Assembly (NCBI GenBank): GCA_002816575.1
Contig: MUCI01000001.1
Coordinates: forward strand, 1-39,732
Length of the DNA: 39,732 nt
Origin: SAR202 cluster bacterium Casp-Chloro-G2
GTDB lineage: Bacteria > Chloroflexota > Dehalococcoidia > Lucifugimonadales > UBA3495
Reading direction: 5' to 3'
Under the pieces are notes generated by a model, which saw only the letters and a list, made by a program, of their open reading frames with translations, ran no database searches and was not told the DNA's origin. Numbering within the stretch: the first letter of the stretch is position 1; every line of letters starts with the position of its first letter. This document shows positions 16,762-24,753 of this stretch, one piece after another. The position numbers were made by a program, and so were the translations under genes.

Positions 16762-17766
16762 TTAGATCTCTCGGAACTGTGGCTCCGGCTCGGAGATGTC
16801 GAAACCGTGTTCCCATAGCTCGTCCATCTTCGCCTGCTCCTCGTCGGTGAGCATGGGTGTGTCCAACGCGCTGGTGTATTCGGACAGCTCAGCCAGGTTG
16901 GTGAAGTTGGGCAGCACGGAGATGATGGCCGGCTGCTTCAGCACGAACTGGATGGCCGATTGGGCCATGGTGCGGGTGTCTTCCTGCACCAGGAACCGCA
17001 CCCGATCCACCTTGCGCATCGCCTCTTCCAGCCACTCGTTCTTGCGGTGGGCACGGTGGTCGTCGGGGTCGAAAACGGGCAGCCCTTGGTCGTACTCCCC
17101 AGTAAGGGTGTTGGATGCGTGCGGCACCCGCGACAGCAAGCCCACTTCATGCTCTTCGGCCAGCTTGATCAGGTCCTTGGCTGGGTCCTGCTCCAACATG
17201 CTGTAGATGATCTGGGCGCTGGAGATGTTGCGCTGGCGCATGGAGTACTCGCCCTCTTCGTACCAGCCGATGTCTGGGCCCAGGGCCACGCCATAGTAGC
17301 GAATCTTGCCCTCGAATTGGAGCTGTTCCAGGGTCTCGAACAGCTCGTCCTTCTCCAGGTCGGCCAGCTTGATATTGTGGGCTTGGTAGAGGTCGATGTA
17401 GTCGGTTCCCAGGCGGCGCAGGCTCTGTTCGCAAGCGTACTTCACGAATTCCTTGTCAAACTTCTGCGCCCTTTCCTTGTGGCCGTCGCGGGGCGTGGGG
17501 TCGTAGATGTCGTAGCCAAACTTGGTGGCGATGACGATGTCGTTGCGCTTGTGTCCAAGCACGTCGGCCAGAATCTCCTCGCCAAGTCCATCGCCATAGG
17601 TGTCCGCGGTGTCGAAGAAGTTGATGCCTTCTTCCACGGCATTTTCCAACAGGGCCGCCTTGTCGGAATCCTCTATCTTGCCCCACCAGTTGGTGGCAAC
17701 GGTCCAAACGCCGAACCCGATCTCCGACAGGACCAGGTCGGTGCGGGGCATCTTGCGAAACTTCAT
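16762..17766 (-). CDS. Aldo/keto reductase
   Basis: NAD(P)H-dependent oxidoreductase of 334 residues with a TIM-barrel fold. The catalytic tetrad is visible: D52 and Y57 (FDTADTYGDG), K82 (ATKFG) and H130 (YQAHN). The long form with a C-terminal helix extension resembles the YhdN/IolS group. The frame is open to 17871, but ATG 17766 with AAGGATGA about 8 nt upstream gives the normal family start (MKFRKMPRTDLVLSEIGFG). Its ATG overlaps the TGA of an upstream reading frame (17763-18002). Substrate unknown. Confidence 0.93.
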   Translation of the reverse strand: MKFRKMPRTDLVLSEIGFGVWTVATNWWGKIEDSDKAALLENAVEEGINFFDTADTYGDGLGEEILADVLGHKRNDIVIATKFGYDIYDPTPRDGHKERAQKFDKEFVKYACEQSLRRLGTDYIDLYQAHNIKLADLEKDELFETLEQLQFEGKIRYYGVALGPDIGWYEEGEYSMRQRNISSAQIIYSMLEQDPAKDLIKLAEEHEVGLLSRVPHASNTLTGEYDQGLPVFDPDDHRAHRKNEWLEEAMRKVDRVRFLVQEDTRTMAQSAIQFVLKQPAIISVLPNFTNLAELSEYTSALDTPMLTDEEQAKMDELWEHGFDISEPEPQFREI

Positions 17767-18002
17767 GATAATTTCATCCTTGATCCACCGGAGCTTTGGA
17801 AGTTCCCGATATTCGGGATCACCGGCGCCTGATTCTGGGAAGTGAACTTGCCGGAGCAGGTGCCGCGCCACTCCCGGACGATCAACTCCGCAGTCCGGTC
17901 GCTGGCCAGTTGGCAGGGCATGTCCCTCACTAGATCGAAAGCTGATTTGCCATCCAGGGTCTGGCCCGGTACACGCTTTCCCCGGTCAAAAGGTCGAGCG
18001 AT
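17763..18002 (-). pseudogene. Remnant of a transglutaminase-like protein gene, or a short ORF coupled to the aldo/keto reductase
   Basis: Minus-strand frame open from 18002 to a TGA at 17765-17763, which overlaps the reductase ATG as ATGA. From ATG 17921 it encodes 52 residues; upstream codons continue the same frame to a TAG at 18005-18003 without a good start. The stretch DRTAELIVREWRGTCSGK resembles the region before the active-site Cys in a family of transglutaminase-like hypothetical proteins (GTCSxKH), but the sequence diverges right after it and the normal His and rest of the domain are missing. I read it as a decayed N-terminal fragment; a real small coupled gene is the alternative. 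The similarity is from memory, not a search. Confidence 0.4.
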
Positions 18003-18028
18003 CTACCCATATAACGCTCTTAAGGCGG

Positions 18029-18619
18029 CTAACCCGCGGTTACGGCGAGGCCCAAACTGCCCTTGATCTTATCCACCCGGCGCTGGAATTCGGCGTCGTC
18101 CAACACCGCCTCCATCTTGCCTAGATTAACGGTTTTCAGTACCTCGACCCATGATGTGCAACCGCTGTACTCCTTCAGGAAGGGCACGGTGACCGGTTGT
18201 TCCAGCTTGTACACCCGCAGCAACATCACCGACAGGGGGAGCATGGGCTTCCAGTGGAGCTTGGATTGGGCGTAGGCAGTCGTCCAGATGTGGTGGGGCT
18301 CCAGGGCGTCCACCTTTTCCTGTTCTTCTATCTCAAGCACTTCCTCGGCCTTGGCCCAGTGAGTGAAGGTGATGTGCTCGTCGTCGTGGGGCTGCTCCAA
18401 GACTCTCTGCAGAGCGGGTTGGTAGGCCGGCTGCAACAGGTCTTCCTTCTGGTGGAGGTAGGTGGGATAGAACAGGAACTCGCGGTGTATCACGCGGAAG
18501 TCCTTGCCGTCCTCGTGGATACCGCCCTTGCGCAGCAGCAGCACTTGGTCTCCCTGCGCCATGGCATCGACGGTTACTGCCCACTCTTTCAGCGCCATCT
18601 GGCAATTGGTTGGCAACAT
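18029..18619 (-). CDS. DUF1802 family protein
   Basis: 196 residues. The opening ALKEWAVTVDAMAQGDQVLLLRKGGIHEDGKDF is the hallmark of DUF1802, followed by REFLFYPTYLHQK and HHIWTTAYAQSKLHWKPMLPLSVMLLRVYKL. Function of the family is unknown; the start of the domain recalls Nudix-like folds, but no Nudix box is seen. ATG 18619 has GGAG 10 nt ahead; an in-frame ATG at codon 8 (MALKEW) is possible. Separated from lysR by 222 nt that include a structured inverted repeat. Confidence 0.88.
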   Translation of the reverse strand: MLPTNCQMALKEWAVTVDAMAQGDQVLLLRKGGIHEDGKDFRVIHREFLFYPTYLHQKEDLLQPAYQPALQRVLEQPHDDEHITFTHWAKAEEVLEIEEQEKVDALEPHHIWTTAYAQSKLHWKPMLPLSVMLLRVYKLEQPVTVPFLKEYSGCTSWVEVLKTVNLGKMEAVLDDAEFQRRVDKIKGSLGLAVTAG

Positions 18620-18646
18620 CTAAACACCGCTCCATCGTTTATCCGT

Positions 18647-18679
18647 GAACCGGTCGGCCCAGATCGGGCCAGCCGGTTC
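18647..18679. repeat. Nested inverted repeat upstream of DUF1802
   Basis: Outer arms GAACCGG/CCGGTTC (18647-18653, 18673-18679) enclose GGCCC-agatc-GGGCC (18656-18670), giving an extended 12-bp stem with a small internal loop. There is no T-tract, so it is more likely a leader structure or protein site than a terminator. Confidence 0.5.
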
Positions 18680-18841
18680 CGAAAGTCGGAATCTCGTCTC
18701 AAAACTGCTAAATCCCCAGATAACTGGGCGAAAAGTACCAAAACTGTGTCTGTAAGGTCAATGGTATCACTGGCCCAACATGCGCTCAATCCCTGAGGCT
18801 AGACACGGCCGGGAAGGCCCGATGGCGACTTTGGGTGGCTA

Positions 18842-19807
18842 TCAGGCCGATGTCAGGTCTAAAAGGGAAGCCTTTTCGGCCATGAGGAATTCGCGGAAGG
18901 CCCGCTGCGATGGGGACAGGTAACGTTCTTTGGGCTGGATCAGGGTCAATGGACGGCGGCAATCCCAACCAGCCACGTCCAACACTACGAGCATGCCGGC
19001 CTTGACCTCAGCGGCGATGCCGAGAGCTGAGATGATCCCAACCCCGCCGCCGGCCACTGCCGCCTGTTTGATCGCCTGGTTGCTGCCAAGTTCGATGGCG
19101 ATCTTGGGCGACACGCCAAGCTCTCGGAAATGACGCTCGGCCGACTGCCGGGTGGCCGACCCCAATTCCCTGGCCACCAGCCCTGCTTCCACAACCTGCT
19201 CAGGGGAGATCCGCCCCAGGTTGGCTATCGGGTGGCTGGGGGCGGCGACCAATACGATCTCGTCGTTCTGAAAGTCCACCGTTTCCAGTTCGTTGGAGTG
19301 CTCATCCAGGTGGTCGCCCACCATGCCCAGGTCCATGTCCCGGTCCAATATGCGCTGAACGATGGAGCGGGTGTTGCCGATGATCAACTCGACGTGGATG
19401 CCGGGGTAGACCTGGTGGAACCGGCCCACAACCAGCGGCAGGACGTATTCGCCGGGCGTGGTGCTGGCCCCCAACACCAGATGGCCTGACTGGAGATCGC
19501 CCATCTCTTGGATGGTGACCAGCAACTGGTTGGAAAGGGCGAATATCTGCTGCGAGTAGGCCAAAACGGCTTCGCCGGCTTCGGTGATCCTCAGTCCACG
19601 GGGCCGCCTGTGGAACAGGGTTATCCCCAGGAACTTCTCCAGTTCCTGGACCTGGATCGAGACCGCCGGCTGGGTGATCTCCAGCGCTTCGGCAGCCCGC
19701 GAGAAGCTCAGGTGATTGGCGACCATCTGGAAGATATAGAGTTGATGGAAGTTCAACTGGCCCGTGGAAGACCCACCGCCTCCGAGCCGTTTTTGCTGCT
19801 CGGGCAT
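18842..19807 (-). CDS. LysR-family transcriptional regulator
   Basis: 321 residues. The N-terminal winged helix-turn-helix spans about 18-77 (LSFSRAAEALEITQPAVSIQVQELEK), followed by the periplasmic-binding-like effector domain (about 105-305). The closest look is to the CbbR/CysL group. ATG 19807 lies 5 nt after the tatD stop, so the two are co-transcribed, with weak ribosome-site evidence. No divergently transcribed target is adjacent, which is unusual for LysR regulators; its target may be remote. Confidence 0.93.
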   Translation of the reverse strand: MPEQQKRLGGGGSSTGQLNFHQLYIFQMVANHLSFSRAAEALEITQPAVSIQVQELEKFLGITLFHRRPRGLRITEAGEAVLAYSQQIFALSNQLLVTIQEMGDLQSGHLVLGASTTPGEYVLPLVVGRFHQVYPGIHVELIIGNTRSIVQRILDRDMDLGMVGDHLDEHSNELETVDFQNDEIVLVAAPSHPIANLGRISPEQVVEAGLVARELGSATRQSAERHFRELGVSPKIAIELGSNQAIKQAAVAGGGVGIISALGIAAEVKAGMLVVLDVAGWDCRRPLTLIQPKERYLSPSQRAFREFLMAEKASLLDLTSA

Positions 19808-19812
19808 GGCCG

Positions 19813-20610
19813 TTATTCCGGGCCGCCGAGATGCTCCAGCCGAAGCAGCCGGGTAAGATTACGCGTTGTCACCCTAGCGACCTCTTCCACCGGGATCCTT
19901 TTGATCTCGGCAAGGGTCTGGGCCACCGACTGGACGTGTCTTGGCTCCGTCCAGTTTGTGCGGTATTTCTTGAACGGCTGCGGTGCGGCGTCTGTTTCCA
20001 GGACGATATTTTCCAGGGGGATAACCTTGGCCACGTCCTGCAACTCTGGGAGCCGGGTGAGCGGACGGGCCAAAGATAAGTAGAACCCGCAGTCGATGGC
20101 TTCCCGGGCGGTGGCCTCGTCGCCTTGGAAGTAATGCATCGCCCCGCCAACCTCGCCTGCGTTCTCCTCGCGCAATACCCGGAACACCTCGGCATGCGAC
20201 TCACGAGAATGAAATATGATGGGCAATCTGAGGCTGCGTGCCAGGCGGATATGCTGGCGGAAGACCTGGTCTTGGGTGCCGTGGTCCGGGGAGGCCGGCA
20301 GATAGTCCAAGCCAACCTCGCTGATACAGACCACTTTGGAAGAAGACTTGGCCATGCTCTCCAGCTTGGCGTAGACCTCGTCGGTGACTTCCTCGGTGGC
20401 CTCCATGGGATGGATGCCGACTCCGGCGTAGAGGGGCGTGTGCTGCTCAGCCAGATCGATACAGTCTTGGGTCGACCGCAGCGTGGTCCCGGCACATACG
20501 GCGAACGCGACGCCTGCTTCGGTGGCCCGGTCTAATATGCCGGGCATCTCCGCAGGTCCGTACTGGTCGAGGTGGGTATGACAATCACCCAGCAAATAAT
20601 CGATAGGCAT
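19813..20610 (-). CDS. TatD family metal-dependent hydrolase (putative DNase)
   Basis: 265 residues with the amidohydrolase-type TatD metal site: H11 and H13 (DCHTH), E98 (SEVGLDY), H134 (FHSR), H159 (MHYF) and D207 (ETDAAPQPFKK). TatD proteins are Mg-dependent 3'-5' exonucleases or related hydrolases in the cytoplasm. ATG 20610 has AAGG about 8 nt upstream. First gene of the tatD-lysR pair, divergent from the suf operon. Confidence 0.92.
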   Translation of the reverse strand: MPIDYLLGDCHTHLDQYGPAEMPGILDRATEAGVAFAVCAGTTLRSTQDCIDLAEQHTPLYAGVGIHPMEATEEVTDEVYAKLESMAKSSSKVVCISEVGLDYLPASPDHGTQDQVFRQHIRLARSLRLPIIFHSRESHAEVFRVLREENAGEVGGAMHYFQGDEATAREAIDCGFYLSLARPLTRLPELQDVAKVIPLENIVLETDAAPQPFKKYRTNWTEPRHVQSVAQTLAEIKRIPVEEVARVTTRNLTRLLRLEHLGGPE

Positions 20611-20720
20611 GTGAATTACCTTATTGGCGTGATCGGTATGATTGATCCTGGCCTAGGGACTAATATCGCGAAAATCAACCATCTGTCCTGAATCATATCC
20701 CATCAGGTGCCATGCAGAGC

Positions 20721-20743
20721 CGATCAGGGCCGATCAGGGCCGA
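20721..20743. repeat. 10-bp tandem duplication
   Basis: CGATCAGGGC occurs twice in tandem (20721-20730, 20731-20740) plus three further bases of a third copy. Confidence 0.88.
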
Positions 20744-20820
20744 ACACAGGGGATTGTTCAGGTAGTTGTGACGAAAATTACATATTCCATTATAAAGAAT
20801 AATAGCGAAAAAACTATTGG

Positions 20821-20836
20821 ATATCCCTTGGGATAT
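20821..20836. repeat. Perfect 7-bp inverted repeat upstream of the suf promoter
   Basis: ATATCCC (20821-20827), spacer TT, GGGATAT (20830-20836). It lies about 110 nt upstream of the -35 box; a regulator site is possible but unproven. Confidence 0.7.
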
Positions 20837-20947
20837 TGAACCTGGTCAAAGATTGAGGTTTTTCGGCCAGCTTCCTGCTGGAGAACACCCTCACCGCTGG
20901 TGAATCAGGCGGCGTTTGGCCGCGTTTCCGGGCGGTTACGAAACTCG

Positions 20948-20976
20948 TTGACACCCTCAAACGCGAATGGTAGCAT
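20948..20976 (+). promoter_or_regulatory. Sigma-70-type promoter of the suf operon
   Basis: TTGACA (20948-20953), 17-nt spacer, TAGCAT (20971-20976). Start predicted near 20983, inside the palindrome at 20978-21002; the leader to ATG 21088 is about 105 nt. Confidence 0.68.
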
Positions 20977-20977
20977 A

Positions 20978-21002
20978 ATTGTTGACCAAAGAGGTCGACA
21001 AT
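20978..21002. promoter_or_regulatory. Candidate operator: 25-bp near-perfect palindrome at the suf start site
   Basis: ATTGTTGACC (20978-20987), AAAGA, GGTCGACAAT (20993-21002). Nine of ten arm positions pair. It begins 2 nt after the -10 hexamer and covers the predicted transcription start, the classic place for a repressor. No SufR, IscR or Fur-type gene is in the window, so the regulator is unknown. Confidence 0.6.
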
Positions 21003-21087
21003 CTCTTTCGGCGACCGGTCCTGACTGATTATAGCCGTGCATCCCACTGGCTCAGGGTCATCGCCAATCCCGGTCCAGGAGCATTCA

Positions 21088-22545
21088 ATGACCACACCTA
21101 GGGTCATTTCAAGAGACGCCACTTCCAGTGAGTTGGATTCCGACTACAAGTGGGGTTTTACAATTGACATCGGTTCCGATCTGGCCCCCAAGGGGCTCAG
21201 CGAGGAAATCGTCCGGCTCATCTCGGCCAAGAAGGAAGAACCCGAGTGGATGCTGGAGTGGCGGCTCAAAGCCTTCCGCCAGTGGCTGAAGCTCAAAGAA
21301 CAGCCGCCGAAATGGGCCAACGTGGAATATCCGCCCATCGACTACCAGGATATCTACTACTACGCGGCCCCCAAGAGTGACGCGCCTAAGAGCCTGGACG
21401 AGGTTGACCCGGAGATTCTAGAGGCTTTCGAGAAGCTGGGCATTCCCTTGGCGGAAAGGGCCAAACTGGCCGGTGTTGCCGTGGATGCCGTGGTGGATAG
21501 TGTGTCGGTGGCCACAACCTACCAGGACACGCTGGAGAAACAGGGCATCATCTTCTGCTCCATGAGCGAAGCGGTCAAGAAGCACCCGGAGTTGGTCCAG
21601 AAGTACCTGGGCTCGGTGGTGCCCTACTCCGACAATTTCTATGCCACGCTAAACTCCGCCGTGTTCACCGACGGATCCTTCGCCTACATACCCAAAGGCG
21701 TGCGCTGTCCCATTGAATTGATGACCTACTTCCGCATCAACCAGGCCGACTCCGGCCAGTTCGAGCGGACCCTGATCATCGCCGACGAGGGCTCCTACGT
21801 CAGCTACCTGGAAGGCTGCACCGCCCCCGCCAGAAAGACCCACCAGCTTCACGCTGCGGTGGTCGAGTTGGTGGCCTTGGACGACGCCGAGATTAAGTAT
21901 TCCACCCTGCAGAACTGGTTCCCCGGCGACAAGGACGGCAACGGCGGCGTCTACAACTTCGTGACCAAACGCGGCAAAGCGGCCAAGAACGCCAAGATAT
22001 CGTGGACCCAGGTTGAGACCGGATCGGCCATCACCTGGAAGTACCCCAGTGTCATCTTGGAGGGCGATAACTCGGTGGGCGAGTTCTACTCGGTGGCCCT
22101 GGTTAACAATCACCAGCAGGCCGACACCGGCACCAAGATGATTCACATCGGCAAGAACACCCGCAGCACCATCGTCGCCAAGGGCATCTCAGCAGGCCAG
22201 GGCAACGCCACCTACCGGGGCTTGGTTAAGGTGCTGGCTTCGGCCGACGGCGCCAAGAACTTCACCCAGTGCGACTCCCTACTGGTTGGAGACAAGTGCG
22301 GGGCGCACACGGTCCCCTACATCGAGGTGAAAAACCCGACGGCCCAGATGGAGCATGAGGCGTCAACCTCCAAGGTCAGCGACGACCAGCTCTTCTACTG
22401 TCAGCAGCGGGGCATGTCGGTCGAGGACGCCCATTTCATGATAATCAACGGCTTCTGCCGAGGCATCTTCCAAGAGCTTCCGTTCGAATTCGCCATGGAG
22501 GCGTCGCAGCTCTTGAAGGTCAGCCTGGAAGGAGCAGTGGGATAA
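21088..22545 (+). CDS. sufB: Fe-S cluster assembly scaffold SufB
   Basis: 485 residues, standard SufB length. With SufC and SufD it forms the SufBC2D scaffold on which Fe-S clusters are built from persulfide sulfur. Family marks: [15 protein letters not shown], and C244 in [13 protein letters not shown], matching the conserved Cys that accepts sulfur in E. coli SufB. The C-terminal [20 protein letters not shown] is also typical. The frame is open to 21037, but ATG 21088 has CCAGGAGC at the right distance. It abuts sufC with no gap. Confidence 0.97.
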   Translation: MTTPRVISRDATSSELDSDYKWGFTIDIGSDLAPKGLSEEIVRLISAKKEEPEWMLEWRLKAFRQWLKLKEQPPKWANVEYPPIDYQDIYYYAAPKSDAPKSLDEVDPEILEAFEKLGIPLAERAKLAGVAVDAVVDSVSVATTYQDTLEKQGIIFCSMSEAVKKHPELVQKYLGSVVPYSDNFYATLNSAVFTDGSFAYIPKGVRCPIELMTYFRINQADSGQFERTLIIADEGSYVSYLEGCTAPARKTHQLHAAVVELVALDDAEIKYSTLQNWFPGDKDGNGGVYNFVTKRGKAAKNAKISWTQVETGSAITWKYPSVILEGDNSVGEFYSVALVNNHQQADTGTKMIHIGKNTRSTIVAKGISAGQGNATYRGLVKVLASADGAKNFTQCDSLLVGDKCGAHTVPYIEVKNPTAQMEHEASTSKVSDDQLFYCQQRGMSVEDAHFMIINGFCRGIFQELPFEFAMEASQLLKVSLEGAVG

Positions 22546-23334
22546 ATGGCTACTGAAACTAAGAAATCGACGCCCCTGTTGTCGATCAAGGGTCTGACCG
22601 CGTCGGCGGGGGACCTGAAGATCCTTAAGGGCATCGACCTAGACATCTACCCGGGCGAAGTGCACGCCATCATGGGGCCCAACGGCTCCGGTAAGAGTAC
22701 GCTTACCAATGTGCTGGCCGGCCGCCCCGACTACACGGTCACCGGCGGCGAGGTCTTGTTCGAGGGCCAAAGCATCTTGGGACTGGAGCCGGAGATCAGA
22801 GCACGCATGGGCCTGTTCCTCGCCTTCCAATACCCGCTGGAACTTCCCGGGGTACGCGCCTGGCAATTCCTCAAGGCGGGCGTGGATGCCAAACGGCTTC
22901 ACAACGGCCAAGAAGAGATGAGCGCCCGGGAATTTGACCAGATGCTCAAAGCCAAGGTCGCGGAGGTCCAGATCGACCCCGAACTGGTTCGGAGGGCGGT
23001 TAACGAGGGATTCTCCGGCGGCGAGAAGAAACGGAACGAAGTCCTCCAGATGGCCGTGCTTGACCCTAAGCTGGCTCTCCTGGATGAGACCGATTCCGGC
23101 CTGGATATCGACGCCCTGCGCATCGTTTCCGATGGTGTGAACCTCCTTCGCTCCCCAGATAAGGCGGTTGTTCTGGTGACCCACTACCAGCGGATACTCA
23201 ACTATATCTCACCCAATCACGTTCACGTGCTATACGACGGTCGAATCGTCCGGTCCGGCGGCCCTGAACTGGCCCACGAGCTGGAAGAAAAGGGCTATGA
23301 CTGGATCAAAGACCTCGTCGACGCCACCGTATAG
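22546..23334 (+). CDS. sufC: Fe-S assembly ATPase SufC
   Basis: ABC-type ATPase of 262 residues that drives the SufBCD scaffold; it is soluble and not a transporter. Walker A is GPNGSGKST (residues 44-52), the signature FSGGEKKRNE, and Walker B LALLDETDSGLD, where SufC-type DETDSGLD is diagnostic. ATG 22546 immediately follows the sufB TAA; GGAAGGAG lies in the sufB end. Confidence 0.97.
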   Translation: MATETKKSTPLLSIKGLTASAGDLKILKGIDLDIYPGEVHAIMGPNGSGKSTLTNVLAGRPDYTVTGGEVLFEGQSILGLEPEIRARMGLFLAFQYPLELPGVRAWQFLKAGVDAKRLHNGQEEMSAREFDQMLKAKVAEVQIDPELVRRAVNEGFSGGEKKRNEVLQMAVLDPKLALLDETDSGLDIDALRIVSDGVNLLRSPDKAVVLVTHYQRILNYISPNHVHVLYDGRIVRSGGPELAHELEEKGYDWIKDLVDATV

Positions 23335-23358
23335 CCGCCCCGGGGATAAACAGACCGT

Positions 23359-24753
23359 ATGACGACTGCGCCAGCCAAATACGCCCACTACCTTGCCGAC
23401 TTCCAGTCATTGACTGAGGGGCCTGGCGCCGAAGCTCCAGCATGGCTCAAGAGCGCCCGGGATAACGCTTGGACCAAGTTCGCCGCGACCGGTTTCCCCA
23501 CCGCGCGGCGCGGCAATGAACGCTGGAAGTACACCAACGTCGGCCCCATCGCCAGGACCGATTTCGGATACCCCTTGGCCCCTGCGCCGGCCGACGGCTC
23601 CGAAGGATTGGTTCCTTCGTATCAGGTTTCAGGGCAGACCGTTTTTGACCTGATTTACGTTGACGGCGTGTATTCACCCGGGCTTTCTTCGCCTGCCTTG
23701 GACGCGAGCGGCGTGGTTGCCGCCAGCCTGGCCGTGGCCGCCGGCAATGATAGCCTCGATCTGGAAGGCCAGGTAGGGCGTTACGCCCCGCCGGACGACG
23801 ACGGGTTCGCCGCGCTGAACACCGCTTTCCTCCGGGATGGCGCCTACGTGAACGTGGCCGACGATCATGCCGAGAAAGTGGTTATCCGCATCTCTTACAT
23901 CACGTCTCAGAGCGAAGACGCGAACCACAAAGTAACCTATCCCCGCACCATGATCGTCGCCGGACGCAACACCGACATCACGGTGGTAGAGAGTTACCGG
24001 GGCCCCCAAGAAAGTGTCTACTTCACCAACGCGGTCACCGAGATATCGGTCCGTGAAGGCGCCAAGCTCGACCACTACCGCCTGCTCTTGGAAGGCGGCA
24101 AAGCCTTCCATGTTGGCACCAGCCGGGTTATCCAAGAGAAGGACAGCAGCTTCAGCTCGGCGTCCTTCGCCTTGGGAACTACCCTGGCCCGGAACGACCT
24201 TGAAGTGCTGCTCGACGCCCCTGGCGCGTACTGTTCCCTGAACGGACTCTACCTGACCGCCGACAACCAGCACATCGACAACCTGATCAGCATCGACCAC
24301 GCCAAGCCCAACTGTACCAGCCGCTTGAACTACAAGGGCATCTTGGACGGCAAGTCCCGGGCGGTGTTCGGCGGCACGGTGATGGTGCGCCGCGACGCCC
24401 AGAAGAGCGATGCCGAGCAGACCGACAAAAACCTGATACTGTCCAACTCGGCTGAGGTCGACAGTAAGCCCAGCCTTCTGATCTATGCCGACGACGTGAA
24501 GTGCAGCCACGGTGCCACCGCCGGCCATATCGACGCCGACACCCTGTTCTACCTCCGCAGCCGGGGCCTAGACCTGGACACGGCCAGCCGGATGCTGGTC
24601 CATGCCTTCGCCAGTGAGATCATCAACACGGTGAACCTGGAACCGCTCCAGGATTACCTGAACACACTTTTCGCGGCGGCGATCCCAAACAAAGCTCTGC
24701 CTATCGCCGGTCTCGTGCCTTCCCGACGCGCCAAAGCAGCGGGGGATAAATGA
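23359..24753 (+). CDS. sufD: Fe-S assembly protein SufD
   Basis: 464 residues, paralogue of SufB and partner in the SufBC2D complex. N-terminal helical part, then the right-handed beta-helix core. The conserved segment DDVKCSHGATAGHID contains C382 and H384, matching the Cys/His region at the SufB-SufD interface where clusters form. FSSASFALGTTLARND and YLTADNQHIDN are typical SufD strands. 24 nt after sufC; its TGA overlaps the sufS ATG (ATGA), indicating coupled translation. Confidence 0.95.
   Translation: MTTAPAKYAHYLADFQSLTEGPGAEAPAWLKSARDNAWTKFAATGFPTARRGNERWKYTNVGPIARTDFGYPLAPAPADGSEGLVPSYQVSGQTVFDLIYVDGVYSPGLSSPALDASGVVAASLAVAAGNDSLDLEGQVGRYAPPDDDGFAALNTAFLRDGAYVNVADDHAEKVVIRISYITSQSEDANHKVTYPRTMIVAGRNTDITVVESYRGPQESVYFTNAVTEISVREGAKLDHYRLLLEGGKAFHVGTSRVIQEKDSSFSSASFALGTTLARNDLEVLLDAPGAYCSLNGLYLTADNQHIDNLISIDHAKPNCTSRLNYKGILDGKSRAVFGGTVMVRRDAQKSDAEQTDKNLILSNSAEVDSKPSLLIYADDVKCSHGATAGHIDADTLFYLRSRGLDLDTASRMLVHAFASEIINTVNLEPLQDYLNTLFAAAIPNKALPIAGLVPSRRAKAAGDK

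Larger units (their letters stand above)
20611..20947. other. Divergent intergenic region between tatD and sufB
   Basis: No gene seen. It contains a 10-bp tandem duplication at 20721-20743, an AT-rich stretch at about 20770-20820 with AATAG/CTATT inverted arms (20801-20805, 20814-20818), and a perfect palindromic pair ATATCCC-tt-GGGATAT at 20821-20836. The suf promoter begins right after it. Confidence 0.6.

Noticed and set aside
18589-18789. 66-codon minus-strand frame between lysR and DUF1802
   Set aside because: Overlaps the DUF1802 start and the inverted repeat, with no ribosome site or recognisable pattern.
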